DNA of 64,000 bases, taken from assembly GCF_028621895.1 (NCBI RefSeq), contig NZ_CP117520.1, positions 2,522,361 to 2,586,360 of the forward strand, given 5' to 3'. This document shows positions 59,223-64,000 of this stretch, piece by piece (position 1 is the stretch's first letter; each line of letters starts with the position of its first letter). This DNA comes from Acinetobacter sp. GSS19 (GTDB taxonomy: Bacteria > Pseudomonadota > Gammaproteobacteria > Pseudomonadales > Moraxellaceae). Below the pieces are notes generated by a model, which did not search any database, had not been told where the DNA came from, and worked only from the letters and a program-made list of their open reading frames with translations. The translations under genes were made by a program, and so were the position numbers.

Positions 59223-60439
59223 TCATACCGGATCTAAAGGTGCAGTTTGTGTTGCTAATCTGATGCAATTACGGCCGTTCTCTTTGGCCAGATAAAGAGC
59301 TTGGTCAGCTGATTTTAGTAAGCTATGCAAAGCCTGCACCTTGGGCTCGACCAGGCAAATGCCAATGGAAATGGTATATTCGATTACATCACCAGCGCTG
59401 GTAATCACTCTGGACTCCGAAATATGTTGGCGTAAGCGTTCGGCTGCGATTTTGGCTTCATCCAGATTGGTATTTGGCAGTAAGGCTACAAACTCTTCAC
59501 CCCCAAAACGACCCAGCAAATCCTGTGTGCGCATTTTCTTCCTGGGCGGTTTGGCTAATAATAATTTCAGTACTTCATCGCCCACATCATGTCCATAATG
59601 ATCATTAATGTCTTTGAAATGATCCCACATCGAACATTAATAGACACATCGGTTCATAATGTCGCTGCAAGCGTGCTAAATTCGCTGCGTGCTAGCCGTT
59701 CGAACGCTGGCGTCGGTTATTCAGATTGGTCAGCATGTCGGTAATGTGCTAGCTGATCCAGCGGCTTGGTGATTCCACTCCTCCAAGCATGCTGGCGCAG
59801 AAGAAAAATTTGTCGGTTTTTAGTGTGGCACTCCAGCGGCTGATATACAGGCTAAACAGCAACACCGGAACATACACCAGCGCAAAGCCTAAAATGGCAT
59901 GTGGATGTCCTAGGCACCAGGTACGGATCCCGCCGAAAAAGACCACGGCTGAAATCCAGCTGGGAAAGGATGAGCACAGGGAGTGAAACGGACCTGTACA
60001 CTCAAATTGGCCAGCATAATAAAGATTACCGCCGCATATTGAAAAGTCATCACATCTCTGGACTGGTGGAACGAACCAACAACTCAAACCAAATGATTGC
60101 AGCCCCAATAATTGAACTGGGTAATAACAAATCCAGCAACTGAATGTTGCGGCGAGTAGCGATAAAGATAAACCAGCAAACCAGCAACGGCTGTCACATA
60201 AAGTGAACGTGTAACCCGATCGACAGCATTCCTACATCATGCAACGCATGATCCAGTCTGCAATGCCATAGCACCAGTAAGCTGCTTGCGCCCCAGAATA
60301 TTAACCTGCAACAAAAAACGACGGCTATGTTCATGGGTGGAAATCCAGAAAAGCCGGGTAAGAGCATTTGCGGAATACGAGCCAACGGATCCTTGCAGCG
60401 CTTGGATAATGGTGTCTCTGTGCTCATCTGTAATGGCAT
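59223..60439 (-). CDS. Membrane diguanylate cyclase (multiple frameshifts)
   Basis: The C-terminal GGDEF domain shows DHFKDINDHYGHDVGDEVLK, then GRFGGEEFVALLPNTNLDEA (active site GGEEF) and SADQALYLAKENGRN, so it should make cyclic di-GMP. The N-terminal half, scattered over several frames from a start near 60439 (MPLQMSTETPLSKRCKDPLA), is hydrophobic and probably a multi-helix sensor. The exact start and number of helices cannot be fixed because of at least five indels. Bases 60440-60848 show no gene I can name. Confidence 0.7.
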
Positions 60440-60848
60440 AACAAAATGCGCAGCGCTTGTGGTTCTGCTGAGTCTTGTTCCCTGACCGTCACCGATGAAT
60501 TGAAACTGACAGGGGTTTTCTTGTCCTGGAGCATCAGGTCTTCCCCGTTTTATTAGAAATATTTGTTCTGTGTTTATGTAAATTATCAGATTAATAATTG
60601 AGCAACATGCCAAGATCTTGCTATAAATCAAAGTACTAATAAAAAGGAGTAAGATTATGCGATTAGGGTTGGTTTATGTGGAAGGTATCTGCTGGATCAA
60701 GTCAAAAGAGGAAAATAAGATAAGACGATTGTTTATTCGCAAACGATGCAATCTGTCAAAACTGGAATATTCACTCGAGAATTGAAACAAATGAGTGGAG
60801 TCTGTTGTGCAGGGATTTTTGGCAGGTAAAGATGTAGTAGCAAAAATT

Positions 60849-60870
60849 AAGAGACGCCGTGGCGTCCTTA
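60849..60870 (-). terminator. Terminator of the argS-SPOR operon
   Basis: GACGCC-GT-GGCGTC palindrome; on the minus strand it is followed by TTAATTTTT. Confidence 0.65.
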
Positions 60871-60886
60871 ACACAGATGCAGTGAC

Positions 60887-61499
60887 TTAGCGTTTAATCA
60901 CAATCGAGTCGATACCGCTATGTTGCAGGGTTTGCTGTTGCAATCAGGGCAGCTTCTTGTGACTCGTAAGGTCAGAGATTACCCGATACCAGGTTTTGCC
61001 GCCTTCTACTGTTTTGACGATATCCGCTGAGAGACCATTCAAAATAATTTCGGCACGACGTGCATCTGCACTGTCCGGATCCGCATAGCTGCGCACTTGC
61101 AGAATATGAGTGGCTGCAACGGGTGCTGGTGCGGTTTCAGTTATGGCTGCACTGGCTTCAGGCTGAGGTTTGTTCAGCTCTGGTGCTTCTACAATCACAC
61201 ACAGTACCTTGCTCTTTGTTTTCTGGAATGGCCTGTTCCGGAATCGAGTCACTTGTTGTTGTGGCAACAGGTCATAGAAACAGGAAGTCCTTATTGGTTT
61301 CTTCCTGGTAGTGTCCAGATGGGATCTGGTTTTAAGGTTGCACAGGTTTGCCACGGTTTCCAGAGAAGCAAGGCAACCGCTAAGCATAAAACTGCCAAAA
61401 TCGCCACCAGTGTACCTAACCATTTGGGCACCAGCACAGATTTAGAGTTTATTTGGCCGTTCAGATACGCCGCGTTTGCGTTTTGGCTGCACGTGACAT
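60887..61499 (-). CDS. SPOR-domain (FtsN-like) protein (frameshifted)
   Basis: About 200 residues. It starts MSRAAKTQTRR at 61499 with a basic cytoplasmic N-terminus. A membrane helix follows (VAILAVLCLAVALL region, shifted frame), then a Pro/Ala-rich linker and a C-terminal SPOR domain (HILQVRSYADPDSADARRAE, LSADIVKTVEGGKTWYRVIS). SPOR domains bind denuded peptidoglycan at the division septum. Located 11 bases after argS. Frameshifts near 61470, 61220 and 60970. Confidence 0.75.
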
Positions 61500-61510
61500 C
61501 CCTCTTTTAA

Positions 61511-63341
61511 TTACATCGGTGTAGGTGCAGAAACGCCCAGTAATTGCAAACCGTTCTGCGAGACTTGCTGTACATTCACTGAAAGTAACAACCGTGCTTG
61601 CGTCAGGTCAGCATCATCATTCAGAACTTTATGTTCATTGTACCAACCGTGGAACAGGGCAGCCAATTCCTTCAGGTAGTTACCCACTTGATGGGGTTCA
61701 TAAACATTGGCAGCGCGGAAGACAATATCCGGATAAGCAGCGAGCTTAGCCAGAATTTCGCTTTCAGCTTCTAATTCCAAACGTGTTGCATGGGTACGGG
61801 CAGCTGCAATATCAAACTGCACACCAGTTGCTGCAGCTTTTTCTAGCATACGACAAGATCCATTGCATGTGCATACTGGATGTAATACACGGCATTGTGC
61901 TTTACTTTGTGAGCACCGGCCAAATCAAGGTCGAAGTCGATATGCTGTTCCAGATTTACGCATCACATAGTATTAAAGCAGGCGGCATCATTGCCAGCTT
62001 CTTTACGCAAGTCACGCAAAGTTACAAACTGGCCTGAACGTGAAGACATTTTGAACCATTTCGCCACCACGCCACAAGCTAACGAACTGGCCAGCAGAAC
62101 AAATCGTTTGATGAGTCATAACCCATCGCATCAATTGCTGCTTTGACACGTGCAATATAACCATGGTGGTGGGAGCCACAGATATCCTGACCAGATGGCT
62201 GCTTAACCACGTTACCAATTTGTTCAGGTGAGGTAGGCAATGTCAGAGGCAAAGTACGTGGTCTGGCCATTGCGACGTTTCACCACACGGTCTTTCTCAT
62301 CACCGGTTCGGTGGACTTAAACCAAATATTGCCCATCCAGTTGTACAGGAAGCCGCGTTGATCCAGAGTCACCTGCAACGCTTCTTCGATTTTTCAGTCA
62401 GTGACGCTTCGCCAGACCACTAGTTAAGGAGTGACATAAACTCACCGAGGTCATCTTTGATGTCATCCAGGATCGCTTTCAATGAAGCCTGGTGGAATAC
62501 GCAGTAACCTGCGCCGATCAATTGTTGTGAATTGGCAATTAGGCCATCAATGTGTTTTTTCTTTGTCCCCTGAAAGCACGACTTTATTGCCATCAGCATC
62601 CGGTTCAGCAGCATATTGCGTCTTCAGGGACATCTACACGGGCATCACGCCACCGGACGTACATAGGCATCGCCATCTTTTGTCGATAATGCTTTGTGCA
62701 ATTTCTTTGACATAGTCGCCCTGGTAGGCGATTTTCAGGAACACCAGTGCCTGGCCAGTGGGCCTAAATAACGTAAATAAGTTGAAGTCGCCAAAATGTC
62801 CATCTGGCGGCCAGCATCGTTGACATAATATTCTGAATCTACTGTGCTGGCACCGGTTGCTTCGAGCGAGTTTGCTACGGTGGCGGTCATGCCATATACG
62901 CAGCACTGCGGCCATGTCCACATGCAGGCTGGAGGTCGGATTGGCTGACTTCTAAATTCAACCTGAATCTTTTACCTGCATTGGCTTGAGTGCGACCGAA
63001 CTGGTCTTTTTGGCTTGAGATCTGGTGAAATGCCACTGCAAAAACACTGATCGAAGCGTTCAAGAAGAGGCTGATGTCACTTCCAGGAAACTTCTTGCTG
63101 CATTTGCTGCAGTCTGTCTTCTGTTAATGCTACAACATACACCGATTTTCTACGAGATCTACGCGGTTTCATCCCGGCACTTTGGCCACCGTCCTTGCTT
63201 AATATTTGACGCGAAATCACCGTGGCTGCGATCTTTGGTGCGTATTGTTGCTGGTGTTGTTCCAGTCAGATGGGAGTAGCCCTTCAACTTGAAGGGATTG
63301 GACTTCGCGATCGAAAGCTGCTTGGACTGGCTGTGATTCAT
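61511..63341 (-). CDS. argS: Arginyl-tRNA synthetase (multiple frameshifts)
   Basis: The N-terminus reads, in alternating frames, [16 protein letters not shown] and [15 protein letters not shown] middle part has [20 protein letters not shown] and FFRSDS-type fragments. The C-terminal anticodon-binding part is [40 protein letters not shown] to GVSAPTPM. Length over the breaks (about 600 residues) matches Acinetobacter ArgS. It charges tRNA-Arg in the cytoplasm. Ten or more indels interrupt this essential gene, showing poor sequence quality here. Confidence 0.88.
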
Positions 63342-64000
63342 AATGTCAATCGAAAAATTAATGTCGCAGAAAAACCGCAAATATAGCAAATTTCGCGCGG
63401 TTTAAGGGGAGTGCATTTTCCACGGCAATACAGGAGAAGCAGATGATTTGCGGGCGACATGGTACGGAGCTGATCCCGATTGGCTTGAATCTGACCTAAA
63501 AAAGCATGTTAAAATGAACCTCTTCTGACCACAGGTGATCCGGAGCAAGGCAAAACCACGCGCTATGATCTTTGGCCATATTCCTAAACTACCGCCTAGA
63601 GAGCTGCCTTGTGAACGGGTCATGCCGCTTTTTCTTTCACACACTGTGGTGGTATCGTATCGCTGATCTGAATATGTTTAAGAATAATGTCGGTTGGAGT
63701 GGAAAATTTCATTCACATGTGGTTTTCGGCCTGGATGTTGTCTTAGGCAGTGGCGTTTTCCCGTGGTCTTGCTGGTCTTACCCATGGTCCGAAGATTGAC
63801 CGCATTACTGGTCGATGTTCATCCTACCATAATCCTAAAAAAGCTGAGCTGGTCGGCTGGGCAATTGATTGTATTGATTTATTTTTTCACTAAAATTAAC
63901 TGTAAGGGGATAATCACGTATCTAAATACTACTTTGTGGCGAAATTCGGCTTAAGCTAGAGAAAAATTCCGTAGCCATCGTGATGATGCGCTGCGATTGA
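63342..64000. other. Unresolved end of window
   Basis: I cannot name a gene. A plus-strand stretch at about 63423-63525 reads GNTGEADDLRATWYGADPDW and has coding character but no start. Other short frames conflict. The sequence is probably too error-rich to interpret; the promoter of argS should lie just right of 63341. Confidence 0.3.

Overview
The window looks like an Acinetobacter-type gammaproteobacterial chromosome. It is AT-rich. Its recognisable core genes (bolA-like, sirB2-like, parA-like, DedA, DoxX, guaA, pirin, SPOR protein, argS, two tRNA-Gly genes) resemble Acinetobacter proteins. The sequence carries many single-base indels, mostly in homopolymers. They break even the essential genes guaA and argS, so most frameshifts are probably sequencing errors; the problem is worst after about 51 kb. 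I annotate such genes across the breaks and say so.

Layout. 0.2-4.0 kb: a minus-strand cytosine/pyrimidine operon (NCS1 permease, PucR regulator, CodA-like deaminase). 4.4-20.5 kb: an organosulfur-acquisition region with a Crp/Fnr regulator, a TauD/AtsK-type dioxygenase, a long plus-strand operon (amidohydrolase, porin, two ABC solute-binding proteins, MFS transporter, three ABC permeases, ATPase), a SfnR-like sigma-54 activator, a TOBE protein with a second ATPase, and a flavin monooxygenase. Two good -24/-12 promoters sit in front of the amidohydrolase and the monooxygenase, matching the local sigma-54 activator.

20.7-50.8 kb is an accessory island ending near two tRNA-Gly genes. It holds a vWA / PP2C-phosphatase / kinase triad, with an OB-like domain and a C-terminal membrane helix on the kinase. 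Next come a start-less vapB remnant and a three-gene recombinase module (one intact tyrosine recombinase, one degenerate recombinase, one small partner). A decayed methyltransferase copy follows, then a methyltransferase / GIY-YIG / HNH nuclease cluster. After that is a minimal type I-F2 (I-Fv) CRISPR-Cas operon (cas1, cas2-3, cas7fv, cas5fv, cas6f, no cas8f) with a 96-repeat array. A small phage-like module (DnaC-like ATPase, replication-type protein with a poly-Ser microsatellite, integrase, excisionase-like protein, Cro/CI-type repressor with operator repeats) completes it.

51-64 kb is core chromosome, heavily damaged by indels.

The most interesting points are the I-F2 system whose spacers hit one phage site three times (twice on opposite strands), the kinase/phosphatase/vWA triad beside a recombinase module inserted at vapB, and the self-contained sigma-54 sulfur circuit.
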